Source: Candidatus Odyssella sp.
GTDB taxonomy: Bacteria; Pseudomonadota; Alphaproteobacteria; Paracaedibacterales; Paracaedibacteraceae
Assembly: GCA_020718185.1 (NCBI GenBank)
Contig: DYSP01000010.1
Span: 1 to 42,517, forward strand
Direction: 5' to 3'
Length of the DNA stretch: 42,517 bases
A program made the position numbers and the translations under genes. Under the pieces are notes generated by a model. It was given only the letters and a program-made list of their open reading frames with translations, was not told the DNA's origin and ran no database searches. Of the stretch, positions 34,783 to 42,517 are shown piece by piece (position 1 is the stretch's first letter; the number at the start of each line of letters is the position of its first letter).

Positions 34783-36135
34783 ATGAATCAAAATAGCTCA
34801 ACTATAATAAGTGATGAGATTGTTTCTGCGGGTGCTGACCAAATTCAACAGCAAAATCTGGGAAAAACAGATAAATCGTATGCCTATTGGCAGTTCCGAA
34901 TCCTCTATTCAATGGCATTTGGTTATGCCGCTTTTTATCTGGTGCGCCAAAATTTTTCTATGGCAATTCCGGCAATTTCTGCTGATCTCGGTTATTCTAA
35001 AACACAATTAGGATTTGTGATTACCATATGGTCTATTATTTATGGTGTTGGTAAGTTTGTGAATGGTTACTTTAGTGATCGTTCAAATGCACGTTATTTT
35101 ATGAGCCTTGGTCTTCTCGGTGGCGCATTGACAAGCTTAGTAATGGGGTGGGGAAATGGTATCGCATTTTTTACCTCTGTATGGGCGATAAATGCTTGGT
35201 TTCAATCTATGGGTTGGCCACCAGTTTCACGACTCTTAACCCATTGGTTTAGTCCAACAGAACTTGGAACAAAATGGGGTATTACAAATCTTTCTCACCA
35301 AATTGGTGGTGCAATTATTGCTGTTTTAGCGGGGTATTTGATTCAAAACTATGGTTGGCGAAGTGCTTTTTATGTGCCAGCTTTGATTTCTTTGGTAATG
35401 GTTGTTTTATTGTATAACCGACTTCGTGATACACCAGAATCTTTAGGACTTCCTTCGATTGAAAAACATAGTGGTCTTATCAATGCTCATAAAAATTCTA
35501 TTGATAATGATTTTAGTTTAAAAGAGCTTCTTGCAACAATTATGTATAACAAGCAACTTTGGTTTGTCTGTTTGGGTAATATGTTCCTTTACATTGTTCG
35601 TATGGGAGTTTTTAACTGGGCTCCTACCTTCTTAAATGAAATGAAAGGCGCTACACTCACTTCTTCTGGTTGGCAAGTTGCTGCTTTTGAAGTGGCAGGA
35701 ATGGCAGGGGGAATTGCAGCTGGTTGGTTGTCAGACCGTCTTTTTTCAGGCCGGCGAGGCCCGGTGAGCTTTTTATACATGGTTTGTATGGTAGTCTCTT
35801 TATTTTATTTTTGGTTTGTTCCACCGGGGTTTGTTTTACTGAATACCCTAGCTATGACATCGGTTGGCTTTCTTGTTTATGGGCCGCAAGTTCTTGTAGG
35901 TGTAGCCGCCGCTGATTTTGCGTCAAAACGAGCCGTTGGAATGGCTGTTGGATTAACAGGAACTTTTGGTTATATTGGAAGTGCCATCAGTGGTGTATGT
36001 ATTGGGTGGATAGCCGATAATTATGGTTGGGATGGTGGATTTATTTTCTTTATTATTTCTGCTATGCTAGCATGTATATGCTTTGCCTTAACCTGGAATA
36101 GTAAAGCAAAGGTACTTGAGACGAGTATGGAATAA
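34783..36135 (+). CDS. organophosphate:phosphate antiporter (GlpT/UhpT-like MFS)
   Basis: 450 residues with about 12 helices. It belongs to the OPA family of MFS transporters, which import glycerol-3-phosphate or hexose phosphates in exchange for phosphate. Marks are YLVRQNFSMAIPAISADLGYSKTQLGF after helix 1, GKFVNGYFSDRSNARYFM in the helix 2-3 loop, and NAWFQSMGWPPVSRLLTHWFSPTELGTKWGI, a strong family signature. GGATGGAG precedes the ATG. It is a single gene. The exact substrate is not deducible; GlpT, UhpT, UhpC and PgtP share these motifs. In a host-associated bacterium it would give access to host sugar phosphates. Confidence 0.88.
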   Translation: MNQNSSTIISDEIVSAGADQIQQQNLGKTDKSYAYWQFRILYSMAFGYAAFYLVRQNFSMAIPAISADLGYSKTQLGFVITIWSIIYGVGKFVNGYFSDRSNARYFMSLGLLGGALTSLVMGWGNGIAFFTSVWAINAWFQSMGWPPVSRLLTHWFSPTELGTKWGITNLSHQIGGAIIAVLAGYLIQNYGWRSAFYVPALISLVMVVLLYNRLRDTPESLGLPSIEKHSGLINAHKNSIDNDFSLKELLATIMYNKQLWFVCLGNMFLYIVRMGVFNWAPTFLNEMKGATLTSSGWQVAAFEVAGMAGGIAAGWLSDRLFSGRRGPVSFLYMVCMVVSLFYFWFVPPGFVLLNTLAMTSVGFLVYGPQVLVGVAAADFASKRAVGMAVGLTGTFGYIGSAISGVCIGWIADNYGWDGGFIFFIISAMLACICFALTWNSKAKVLETSME

Positions 36136-36225
36136 ATAAAGTTCACTAAAATAGCTTATCACAGGATCAGTGGTAGTATTGTAGATATATTTTAAGTCTA
36201 TATAAAACGGAATGAATGACTAGAT

Positions 36226-36837
36226 ATGAAACAGGTAGCATCGAATTTTACAGCAATGAACCCGTCACAATTAAGTTTTCGCCCACCTAAGACAATCGTT
36301 TTAGTGGGCTTAATGGGGGCAGGAAAAACGAGTATTGGACGCCGATTGGCAAAACGACTTGAAGTAGATTTTTTTGACTCAGATCACGAAGTCGAGTTGG
36401 CTGCAGGTTGTCCTATTAAAGATATATTTAATGTTTATGGCGAAGATGCTTTTCGAAATGGCGAGTGTCGAGTGATTAGCCGATTGCTTGATCAAACTAT
36501 TCATGTTCTGGCCACCGGCGGTGGATCTTTTATGAATGAAAATAGTCGAAATGCAATTAAGGAAAAAGCAATTTCTGTGTGGTTGAAAGCTGATTTAGAC
36601 ACACTGGTAGCTCGGGTATCTAGAAGAACGGATCGTCCGTTTTTAGAAGATGCGGCAAACCATCGTGAGACTTTAGAGCAACTTATTGATGAACGTTATC
36701 CTCTCTATTCTCAGGCAGATGTAATTGTTGAAACCTTGGATGAACCGACAAATTCGACCGTAGATCGGGTGATTTTAGCATTGGCAAATTATATTCGTGA
36801 TCGATATCCCAATGACTATGTCCTCAAAACTATCTAA
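36226..36837 (+). CDS. aroK: shikimate kinase
   Basis: 203 residues. It phosphorylates shikimate in the pathway to aromatic amino acids. Walker A GLMGAGKTS is at about residues 29-37, the substrate site DSDHEVE follows, and then VLATGGGSFMNE (the GGG motif) and RTDRPFL of the lid. A 20-residue N-terminal extension precedes the core; the ATG at 36256 is an alternative start. In many alphaproteobacteria aroK is followed directly by aroB; here a pirin gene on the other strand lies between them. Confidence 0.94.
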   Translation: MKQVASNFTAMNPSQLSFRPPKTIVLVGLMGAGKTSIGRRLAKRLEVDFFDSDHEVELAAGCPIKDIFNVYGEDAFRNGECRVISRLLDQTIHVLATGGGSFMNENSRNAIKEKAISVWLKADLDTLVARVSRRTDRPFLEDAANHRETLEQLIDERYPLYSQADVIVETLDEPTNSTVDRVILALANYIRDRYPNDYVLKTI

Positions 36838-36891
36838 AACCTGTTCATATTTAGTCTTATCCCTTATTAAGGGGGCCCGGTTTCAATAGTA

Positions 36892-37611
36892 TTAAGTACA
36901 TAGGTCAAATAATAAAAAATGGGCATCTTCTGAGGCATGAATGGAAATTTGCTGTTCTGAATCAAAAGCAATTGCACCACCTCGAGCCACACCGTGGCCG
37001 TTTATTATAAGCTTTCCGCTAATAACTTGAATCCATACATCTTGAGTTGTTTCTGGAGTATGAGTAAGTTCATGGTTGGATTGAAGAAGGCAGGCATAAA
37101 TTTTTGCATCTGCATTAAGCTGGATCACTTTTTCATCTTGGGTTTGATTTCCATCTGTGAATCCAGCAGCGATTAACGTCAATTTGTTGTTAGCAAGATT
37201 ACCTTGCATATTCACATGAGCATACGTTGGCTCCATATCTCTTTTTTTAGGTAAAAGCCATATCTGTAAAAAATGAGTTACGTCTGTTGCTGATTCATTG
37301 TGCTCGCTATGGCTTATACCATGTCCGGCTCTTAAATATTGTATTTCATGTGCGTGAATTGTTTTCTTATGACCGAGGTTATCTCCATGGGTTAGGCTGC
37401 CACTTAACATATAAGTGATGATTTCCATGTTCGCATGATCATGTGTTGGAAACCCACTTTCAGGGCTTAGGTAATCCTCGTTAATAACACGAAGATTTTT
37501 ATAGCCAGTGAAATGGGGATTATAATAGTCACCAAAAGAAAAAGTATGATAACTTTTTAACCAACCGAGGTCTCTAAATCCTCTATCCGAACTATTTAAA
37601 ATTATTGCCAT
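36892..37611 (-). CDS. pirin family protein
   Basis: 239 residues, a bicupin of the pirin/YhhW group. Metal-binding histidines are seen in THDHANMEIITYMLSGSLTHGD, and HGISHSEHNES provides the third His and Glu. The family start (RGFRDLGWLKSYHTFSFGDYY) fits the ATG at 37611, which has AGGA upstream; an earlier start at 37641 would add ten residues. YhhW shows quercetinase activity in vitro, but biological roles vary. It lies between aroK and aroB on the opposite strand, so it looks inserted in a conserved gene pair. Confidence 0.9.
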   Translation of the reverse strand: MAIILNSSDRGFRDLGWLKSYHTFSFGDYYNPHFTGYKNLRVINEDYLSPESGFPTHDHANMEIITYMLSGSLTHGDNLGHKKTIHAHEIQYLRAGHGISHSEHNESATDVTHFLQIWLLPKKRDMEPTYAHVNMQGNLANNKLTLIAAGFTDGNQTQDEKVIQLNADAKIYACLLQSNHELTHTPETTQDVWIQVISGKLIINGHGVARGGAIAFDSEQQISIHASEDAHFLLFDLCT

Positions 37612-37654
37612 AGAAGGTCTTCCTAAAGAAGGGCTATACACTTATAATAACAAT

Positions 37655-38761
37655 ATGCTTTTAATTAGAAATGTAAATATGCCTTCTCATAAGATTCAAT
37701 TCATTTTAAAAAATAATCGTCAAAGTGAAATCCATTTTTTGGAAGGAGAAGTTCATTTTTTGATGTCACAGCTTTTACATCAGATGGTTGGGCGATATTT
37801 TGTTATCATTGATGAAAAATTAACGAAAGTCTTCCCATGTTTAATAGATTTAATTCAAGTTCCAACGCTTGTGTTATCTGGGACAGAATCAAGTAAAAGT
37901 TTGGAAACAGTCGAGAAAATAATTCACTTTCTGCATGAAAATCAGTGCCGGCGTGCAGATTTTTTGATTGTCATTGGAGGCGGGTGTTTGGGAGATGTGT
38001 CAGGTTTTGCCGCAAGTATTTATAAACGTGGTATTACCTGGCACTTCTTTCCCACAACTCTTATTGCTCAAGTTGATAGTAGTATTGGTGGAAAGGTAGC
38101 AATTAATACTCCTTATGGAAAAAATCAAATAGGTGCATTTTGGCCTGCAAGGCATGTTTACATAATTAATACATTTTTACAAACACTTGATGTTCAAAAT
38201 TACAATGCTGGCTTTGCAGAAATCATTAAACTTGCTTTGCTTGTTGGGGGCGATTTGTTAAAAGTTATCCAAGCGGATGAAATGCCAGCAATCAGTAAAT
38301 TAGTGATACTTTGTGTAGAAGCAAAGCTAAAAGTAATTGATGAAGATTGGATAGAAGATGTTGATGGAACACGTATAGGCCTTAATTTTGGACACACCAT
38401 TGGGCACGCAATAGAGAAGATATCGCCAAATTTATTACATGGTGAAGCCGTGGCATTAGGAATGAAGGTCGAGCTATATCTTGCAAAATGTATGGGGAAG
38501 TTAACTTTTTGCGTACAAAATCTTGATAAATTGCTTGGTAAATTTAATCTCCCTACAGCCTTTCAGCATTATATTTCTGAGGAGCAATGGCCGTCATTTT
38601 CCACTATTTTAACTCAAGATAAAAAAAATGAAACGGATAATATTTGTTTTGTTATACCTCTTTTAGATAAAGCTAAATATGCCTCGCCAGTACAAATAAA
38701 AAAATTGCACCTTAGTCTTACTCAGTTGAAAAAAAATCTATTTTATGATAAGTTTAACTAA
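37655..38761 (+). CDS. aroB: 3-dehydroquinate synthase
   Basis: 368 residues. It converts DAHP to 3-dehydroquinate with NAD+ and a divalent metal. Motifs are VIGGGCLGDVSGFAASIYKRG (NAD site), FPTTLIAQVDSSIGGKVAINTPYGKNQIG, the metal ligand Glu in AGFAEIIK, and the metal histidines in LNFGHTIGHAIE and LLHGEAVALGM. An alternative start is ATG at 37679. It is divergent from pirin and functionally paired with aroK. The C-terminal 60 residues are less conserved, as usual. Confidence 0.94.
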   Translation: MLLIRNVNMPSHKIQFILKNNRQSEIHFLEGEVHFLMSQLLHQMVGRYFVIIDEKLTKVFPCLIDLIQVPTLVLSGTESSKSLETVEKIIHFLHENQCRRADFLIVIGGGCLGDVSGFAASIYKRGITWHFFPTTLIAQVDSSIGGKVAINTPYGKNQIGAFWPARHVYIINTFLQTLDVQNYNAGFAEIIKLALLVGGDLLKVIQADEMPAISKLVILCVEAKLKVIDEDWIEDVDGTRIGLNFGHTIGHAIEKISPNLLHGEAVALGMKVELYLAKCMGKLTFCVQNLDKLLGKFNLPTAFQHYISEEQWPSFSTILTQDKKNETDNICFVIPLLDKAKYASPVQIKKLHLSLTQLKKNLFYDKFN

Positions 38762-38787
38762 TAATGTTTATTTTGGGTGGCCTAACC

Positions 38788-39402
38788 ATGAACAAGTTGA
38801 TTGTTATGCTTAGTATTAGCGGTGTGATGATGGATTACGTTAATGCGGAAGAAGGCCACAAGCCAGCAACAGAGGCATTCCTAAAACAATTAGCAGATTC
38901 TCGTGAAGGTCGATTAAATAAAATCCAGGCAAGTTTGTTTGCTGAAGAGGTGAATGCACTTCATCTAGGAAATGAAATAAAAGAGTTAGTTCAACTATAC
39001 AAGGATCATTTACAACAGTTAGAAACCTCACAAGAGTTAGTGAGTAATAATCCGTTGTTAAAGGAAATCAATTTTCTTTTGGCTCGGCTTGAGACAGGAG
39101 ATAAATACTTAGTTCAAAATAAAATTCAAGCAAATCAATGTTATAACATAATTACTGCGATTGAATCAATTTTTGAAAAGCTAGAAAATCCTGCAGCTAG
39201 CTTTGTTAATGTAGAAATGCCAACTACAAATAATGCGACGTTATCACCTCTTAAAAAGCTAAAAGGGGAAAAAATACCGTACCACTTAAGTGCTTCTAAG
39301 ATAAAGAAAGATCAAGAAGCTGAAGACCTTCCACTCTCTACCACTGCTCATTTCAAATTAGCCTCTCTAGTTCCTGAAGAACCGGAATTAGAAAAACGCT
39401 AG
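38788..39402 (+). CDS. exported helical protein of unknown function
   Basis: 204 residues, no family recognised. The ATG at 38788 follows GGGTGG and gives a signal peptide (NKLIVMLSISGVMMDYVNA, cleavage near NAEE). The mature protein is Glu/Lys/Leu-rich and probably helical up to about residue 130, then a Lys/Pro/Ser-rich tail. It has one Cys in the mature part. It lies between aroB and a CorC-like gene, which are often adjacent in relatives, so it is probably a lineage-specific insertion. Gaps of about 25 bases on each side suggest cotranscription with both. Confidence 0.6.
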   Translation: MNKLIVMLSISGVMMDYVNAEEGHKPATEAFLKQLADSREGRLNKIQASLFAEEVNALHLGNEIKELVQLYKDHLQQLETSQELVSNNPLLKEINFLLARLETGDKYLVQNKIQANQCYNIITAIESIFEKLENPAASFVNVEMPTTNNATLSPLKKLKGEKIPYHLSASKIKKDQEAEDLPLSTTAHFKLASLVPEEPELEKR

Positions 39403-39425
39403 ATACCCAATTACGTGAGATTTTT

Positions 39426-40682
39426 ATGTTAATTATTATGATTTTAATGGTTATGCTGCTTATTGTTGGAGCAGCTATCTTGTCTGCGTCTGAAACATCT
39501 GTAACAGCGGTATCGCGAGCAAAGCTATTTCAGATGTTCAAAAACGGCAATAAAAAAGCGGGATTAACGCGCGAACTTACTGAAAATTTAGGGTTATCTT
39601 TAAGTGCCATTTTATTATGTAATACGTTAATTATAACATTTACAACATCGGCTGTGACGGATATTTTAACAGATTATTTTGGCAGAGAAGGGGTGATTTA
39701 TGCTCCTTTGATTACAAGTGCTTTACTTGTTGTTTATGCAGAAACTTTGCCAAAGATCATTGCCGTTAATCAACCAGAACGTGTGTTATTATTCTTCATT
39801 TGGCCTATTTGGATTATCTTCAAAATCTTTAAACCGATTACTTTATCAATTAACAATTTCGCCCGCGCCCATTTGAGGTTTTTTGGTGTTACATCTACGG
39901 GAAATGAAGAATTTGCAGCGCTAGAAGAATTACGAGGTGTCATTGATATGCACTTTAGTCACTCTCAAGGTGCTGGAAATGAAAGAGCTATGTTAAAAAG
40001 CATTCTAGATTTACGCTCTGTTCATGTTGAAGAAATTATGATTCATCGAAAGAACGTGACCATGATTGATGCAGATGATAGTTCCACTAGAATTGTGGAA
40101 CAAGTCTTAGCAAGTCCTTTTACACGCTTACCTTTATGGAAAGACAATCCGGATAACATCATTGGCATTATTCATGCCAAAGCGCTTCTTAGAATCGTGC
40201 AAGCTCATCAGGGGAATCTTGATGATCTTAATATCCTTAATGTTGTGACTAAACCTTGGTTTATTCCAGAAAATGCAGATCTACTTGATCAATTGCAAGC
40301 GTTTCGTAATCGTCGCGAGCATATTGCGGCTGTTGTTGATGAATACGGTGCTTTCATGGGAATTGTGACTTTAGAAGATATTTTGGAAGAAATTGTTGGT
40401 GATATTACTGATGAACATGACATTGCTATTCGGGGTATTCGTCCGCAAGAAGATAATTCTTATATTATTGATGGAACAGTAACTATTCGTGATATTAATC
40501 GTCAGCTTGATTGGTCATTACCGGATGAAGAAGCATCAACGATTGCAGGGTTGTTACTGTATGAAGTGCGAATGATTCCCGAGATCGGGCAGACTTTTAT
40601 GTTAAGTAATTATAAATTCGAAGTTTTACGTCGACACAGAAATCAAATTACTCTTTTACGTGTAAAATTAATGTCTGAATAA
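39426..40682 (+). CDS. HlyC/CorC-family transporter (CNNM, CBS pair, CorC domain)
   Basis: 418 residues. An N-terminal CNNM (DUF21) membrane domain (about 1-160: start hydrophobic, SASETSVTAVSRAKLFQM, then further spans) is followed by two CBS domains (about 190-310; EEIMIHRKNVTMIDAD, and DEYGAFMGIVTLEDILEEIVGDI) and a C-terminal CorC_HlyC domain (about 330-415). Members are implicated in Mg2+ or Co2+ efflux; older annotation as haemolysin is doubtful. It completes the aroK-aroB-corC arrangement common in alphaproteobacteria. Confidence 0.9.
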   Translation: MLIIMILMVMLLIVGAAILSASETSVTAVSRAKLFQMFKNGNKKAGLTRELTENLGLSLSAILLCNTLIITFTTSAVTDILTDYFGREGVIYAPLITSALLVVYAETLPKIIAVNQPERVLLFFIWPIWIIFKIFKPITLSINNFARAHLRFFGVTSTGNEEFAALEELRGVIDMHFSHSQGAGNERAMLKSILDLRSVHVEEIMIHRKNVTMIDADDSSTRIVEQVLASPFTRLPLWKDNPDNIIGIIHAKALLRIVQAHQGNLDDLNILNVVTKPWFIPENADLLDQLQAFRNRREHIAAVVDEYGAFMGIVTLEDILEEIVGDITDEHDIAIRGIRPQEDNSYIIDGTVTIRDINRQLDWSLPDEEASTIAGLLLYEVRMIPEIGQTFMLSNYKFEVLRRHRNQITLLRVKLMSE

Positions 40683-40809
40683 GTTTAAACAAGGTCATTT
40701 GCATTCAAGCAATAGATCATCCGGGATGTGGGGAAGGCAAATCTGACGCTATTTAGATAAAAGATTTTCGCTTAATCTACAGGTACTCAAATTGCCAATC
40801 AACCACACT

Positions 40810-41664
40810 TTATTGTTTGTTTTTAGAGTTTAGAGTTTGTTTTCTCATGGGAAGCAAATGTTCTTTTCGAAATTTTAAAATACTAAATGGGAATGTCAAT
40901 ATATAAGCAATTGAAATGGCCGATAAAGTAATCCACGGCTCAACAAAAAGGGCACCCCCTACAAGTGCAACACCAATTAATACAAACGGAACATACTTTG
41001 GTGCTATTTTGATTGTCTTATGTGAGAATGTGGGCACTTTACTTATGCACATTGTGCCTACTAAAATAAGCGTAACTGTCATGACGTAGGGTGATGTTAC
41101 ATGACTTATTATGTTGTGATGTGCAAATGCCACGTCGATGATCAAAGGCGTTAAAACAAGAATCGCACCAGGTGGAGCAGGAATACCCATAAAATAGGTT
41201 TCTGGCCAATCATGTGGATCTCCTTCTATGCTAACCGTATTAAATCTTGCCAAACGTAAGGCCATGCAAGCACTGAAATACAGGGCGATAATCCAGCCAA
41301 ATCCATCCCACTCATGAAGTGATCGTAAATAGATAATTAAGGTTGGCGAAACACCAAAGCATATAAAGTCTGAAAGAGAGTCAAGCTCTGCTCCAAATCG
41401 ACTTGTGCTTCCTAGATAACGAGCAAGGCGCCCGTCCATTGTATCCATAATGGCCGAGGCAAAAATGGCAATAATGGCAAATTCCCATTGACCAAGAAGA
41501 GCAAAGCGAACAGAGCTAAGTCCTGTACACAAAGCCAGTACAGTTGTCATATTGGGAAGCATGGATGTAAAATTAAGAGGATTATTTGATCTTCTTCTTA
41601 AAGGTAAGGGAAAGCTCTTGCTTAATCTTTCCTTTAATCTACCAGGTTTACGGCGTATGCGCAT
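40810..41664 (-). CDS. pssA: CDP-diacylglycerol-serine O-phosphatidyltransferase
   Basis: 284 residues, an integral membrane CDP-alcohol phosphatidyltransferase that makes phosphatidylserine. The signature D(x2)DG(x2)AR(x8)G(x3)D(x3)D is intact: Asp74, Asp77, Gly78, Ala81, Arg82, Gly91, Asp95 and Asp99. About seven hydrophobic segments follow. The N-terminus is very basic. It starts 15 bases after psd and works with it: PssA makes the Psd substrate. The 126-base gap between this gene and the CorC gene holds nothing recognisable. Confidence 0.94.
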   Translation of the reverse strand: MRIRRKPGRLKERLSKSFPLPLRRRSNNPLNFTSMLPNMTTVLALCTGLSSVRFALLGQWEFAIIAIFASAIMDTMDGRLARYLGSTSRFGAELDSLSDFICFGVSPTLIIYLRSLHEWDGFGWIIALYFSACMALRLARFNTVSIEGDPHDWPETYFMGIPAPPGAILVLTPLIIDVAFAHHNIISHVTSPYVMTVTLILVGTMCISKVPTFSHKTIKIAPKYVPFVLIGVALVGGALFVEPWITLSAISIAYILTFPFSILKFRKEHLLPMRKQTLNSKNKQ

Positions 41665-41679
41665 TTTTCACCAAACTAT

Positions 41680-42363
41680 TTAATGTGTTATGCTTCTTCG
41701 TTGTTCTGTTGGAGCAATAAGATCAGCAATGACAGTTTCACCGCCTATCATTCTTTGTCCAATAGAAACAAGCGGTGATACATTTTGAGGGAGATATATA
41801 TCAACACGGCTTCCAAAACGGATTAATCCATAAAGCTCACCAATTTTTACATCTTGCCCTTCTTTTATATCGCAGCGAATTCTGCGAGCAATTAAGCCAG
41901 CAATTTGAGTAAACGCAATCTCAGTATCACCATTTTGCACGATGACAGTTTGTCGTTCATTGTCATCACTAGCTTTATCTAGTGAGGCATTAATAAATTT
42001 ACCAGAATGATAAATGATTTTTTTAACTTTACCAGCGAGTGGAATGCGTTGTACGTGTACATCAAACACATTTAAAAAGATGCTAACCCGAGTGCGTTCT
42101 TCGTTGCCCATTTCGTATTCAGCTGGTGCTTTTACCTTTTGTATTAAGCAAACGGTACCGTCTGCAGGGCTTGTAATTAATCCATCTCGTAAGGGTGTTG
42201 TTCTTTTTGGGCTTCTAAAAAAATAGTAACACCAACAAGTAAGTGTAAAACCAAAAAAGCCTAAAAATGGGGAAACGCAATAAAGTATCGTGGCAATAAC
42301 AGCGAAGATTCCTACAAATTTCCATCCATCTTTATGTATCGGTGCATATACATTTTTTATCAT
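41680..42363 (-). CDS. psd: phosphatidylserine decarboxylase
   Basis: 227 residues of the short proteobacterial/archaeal-type Psd. It self-cleaves to form a pyruvoyl group and converts phosphatidylserine to phosphatidylethanolamine. The cleavage site is Gly-Ser185 in IRFGSRVDIYLP. Further motifs are SPADGTV near residue 65 and FLNVFDVHVQRIP near 98. The N-terminus has one or two membrane segments (residues 14-45). The ATG at 42363 gives normal length; an upstream start at 42426 would add 21 residues. psd-pssA is a conserved alphaproteobacterial operon. The 154 bases upstream to the window end hold nothing recognisable. Confidence 0.94.
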   Translation of the reverse strand: MIKNVYAPIHKDGWKFVGIFAVIATILYCVSPFLGFFGFTLTCWCYYFFRSPKRTTPLRDGLITSPADGTVCLIQKVKAPAEYEMGNEERTRVSIFLNVFDVHVQRIPLAGKVKKIIYHSGKFINASLDKASDDNERQTVIVQNGDTEIAFTQIAGLIARRIRCDIKEGQDVKIGELYGLIRFGSRVDIYLPQNVSPLVSIGQRMIGGETVIADLIAPTEQRRSITH

Positions 42364-42517
42364 AGTTCTTATTTTCCATTTATATATAACTGGCACCAGA
42401 CTGCCTATTTTTAGCTCTAAATTCAAGAGGCAGCTTAAATATAATTAAGAAAAAGAAAGGTACAAAAAGCTAAGATATTGAAAGAAGGGTAAAAGTGAAG
42501 AAAGGAGAAAAAAAGGA

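Noticed and set aside
39426-40682. Haemolysin annotation for the CNNM/CBS protein
   Set aside because: The domain order is that of CorC-type metal-efflux proteins; haemolysin naming is historical.
40683-40809. Possible tRNA or small RNA between the CorC gene and pssA
   Set aside because: No cloverleaf, terminator or conserved motif could be found by eye.

Overview
The window is an AT-rich (by eye well under 45% G+C), gene-dense piece of an alphaproteobacterial chromosome. Several gene pairs are arranged as is usual in that class: secA divergent from a parvulin gene, sdhE-mfd, xerD-accA, petABC divergent from trmL-hemF, rplM-rpsI, aroK-aroB-corC and psd-pssA. The AT bias, an organophosphate (sugar-phosphate) antiporter, many orphan Sec-exported proteins, decaying genes and several families of short palindromic elements suggest a host-associated lineage such as Holosporales or a Rickettsiales-like group. 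That placement is inference; no rRNA gene is present to confirm it.

Layout. 1-6 kb: a palindromic element, mutT, a periplasmic parvulin, secA and an Nramp Mn/Fe transporter. 6-8.5 kb: an Xre-RES toxin-antitoxin pair with a clear operator, an exported Cys-containing protein and a small membrane protein. 8.7-12.3 kb: a palindromic element leading straight into an MFS transporter-arginase-ornithine aminotransferase operon. 12.3-19.4 kb: a second palindromic family, then sdhE-mfd, xerD, accA, a DUF1467 membrane protein and a Kdo hydroxylase. 19.5-26 kb: a frameshifted exported protein, Kup, a nonsense-interrupted exported protein and a 931-residue exported class 3 lipase. 26-30.3 kb: the cytochrome bc1 operon, divergent from trmL-hemF, with the second copy of the first palindromic element between them. 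30.3-33.4 kb: a gene for an exported protein broken by three lesions, then two tandem PmtA-like methyltransferases and the second copy of the second palindromic element. 33.5-42.5 kb: rpsI/rplM, an OPA-family antiporter, aroK, pirin, aroB, an exported orphan, a CorC-like protein, and pssA/psd.

How the genes fit together. PssA and Psd make phosphatidylethanolamine, which the two PmtA-like enzymes could methylate towards phosphatidylcholine. KdoO would modify the inner core of LPS. Arginase plus ornithine aminotransferase would turn arginine into urea and glutamate semialdehyde. The bc1 complex and SdhE serve aerobic respiration, and HemF supplies haem.

The most notable signals are: (1) three families of 160-180 bp palindromic elements (5 copies), all consistent with TA target sites, as for MITEs mobilised by IS630/mariner-type transposases; (2) one such family runs into the start of one gene and in frame into another; (3) about half a dozen exported proteins sit as singletons between conserved operons, three of them pseudogenes; (4) the large exported lipase has a complete predicted catalytic triad. 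No CRISPR array, tRNA, rRNA or intact transposase was seen.
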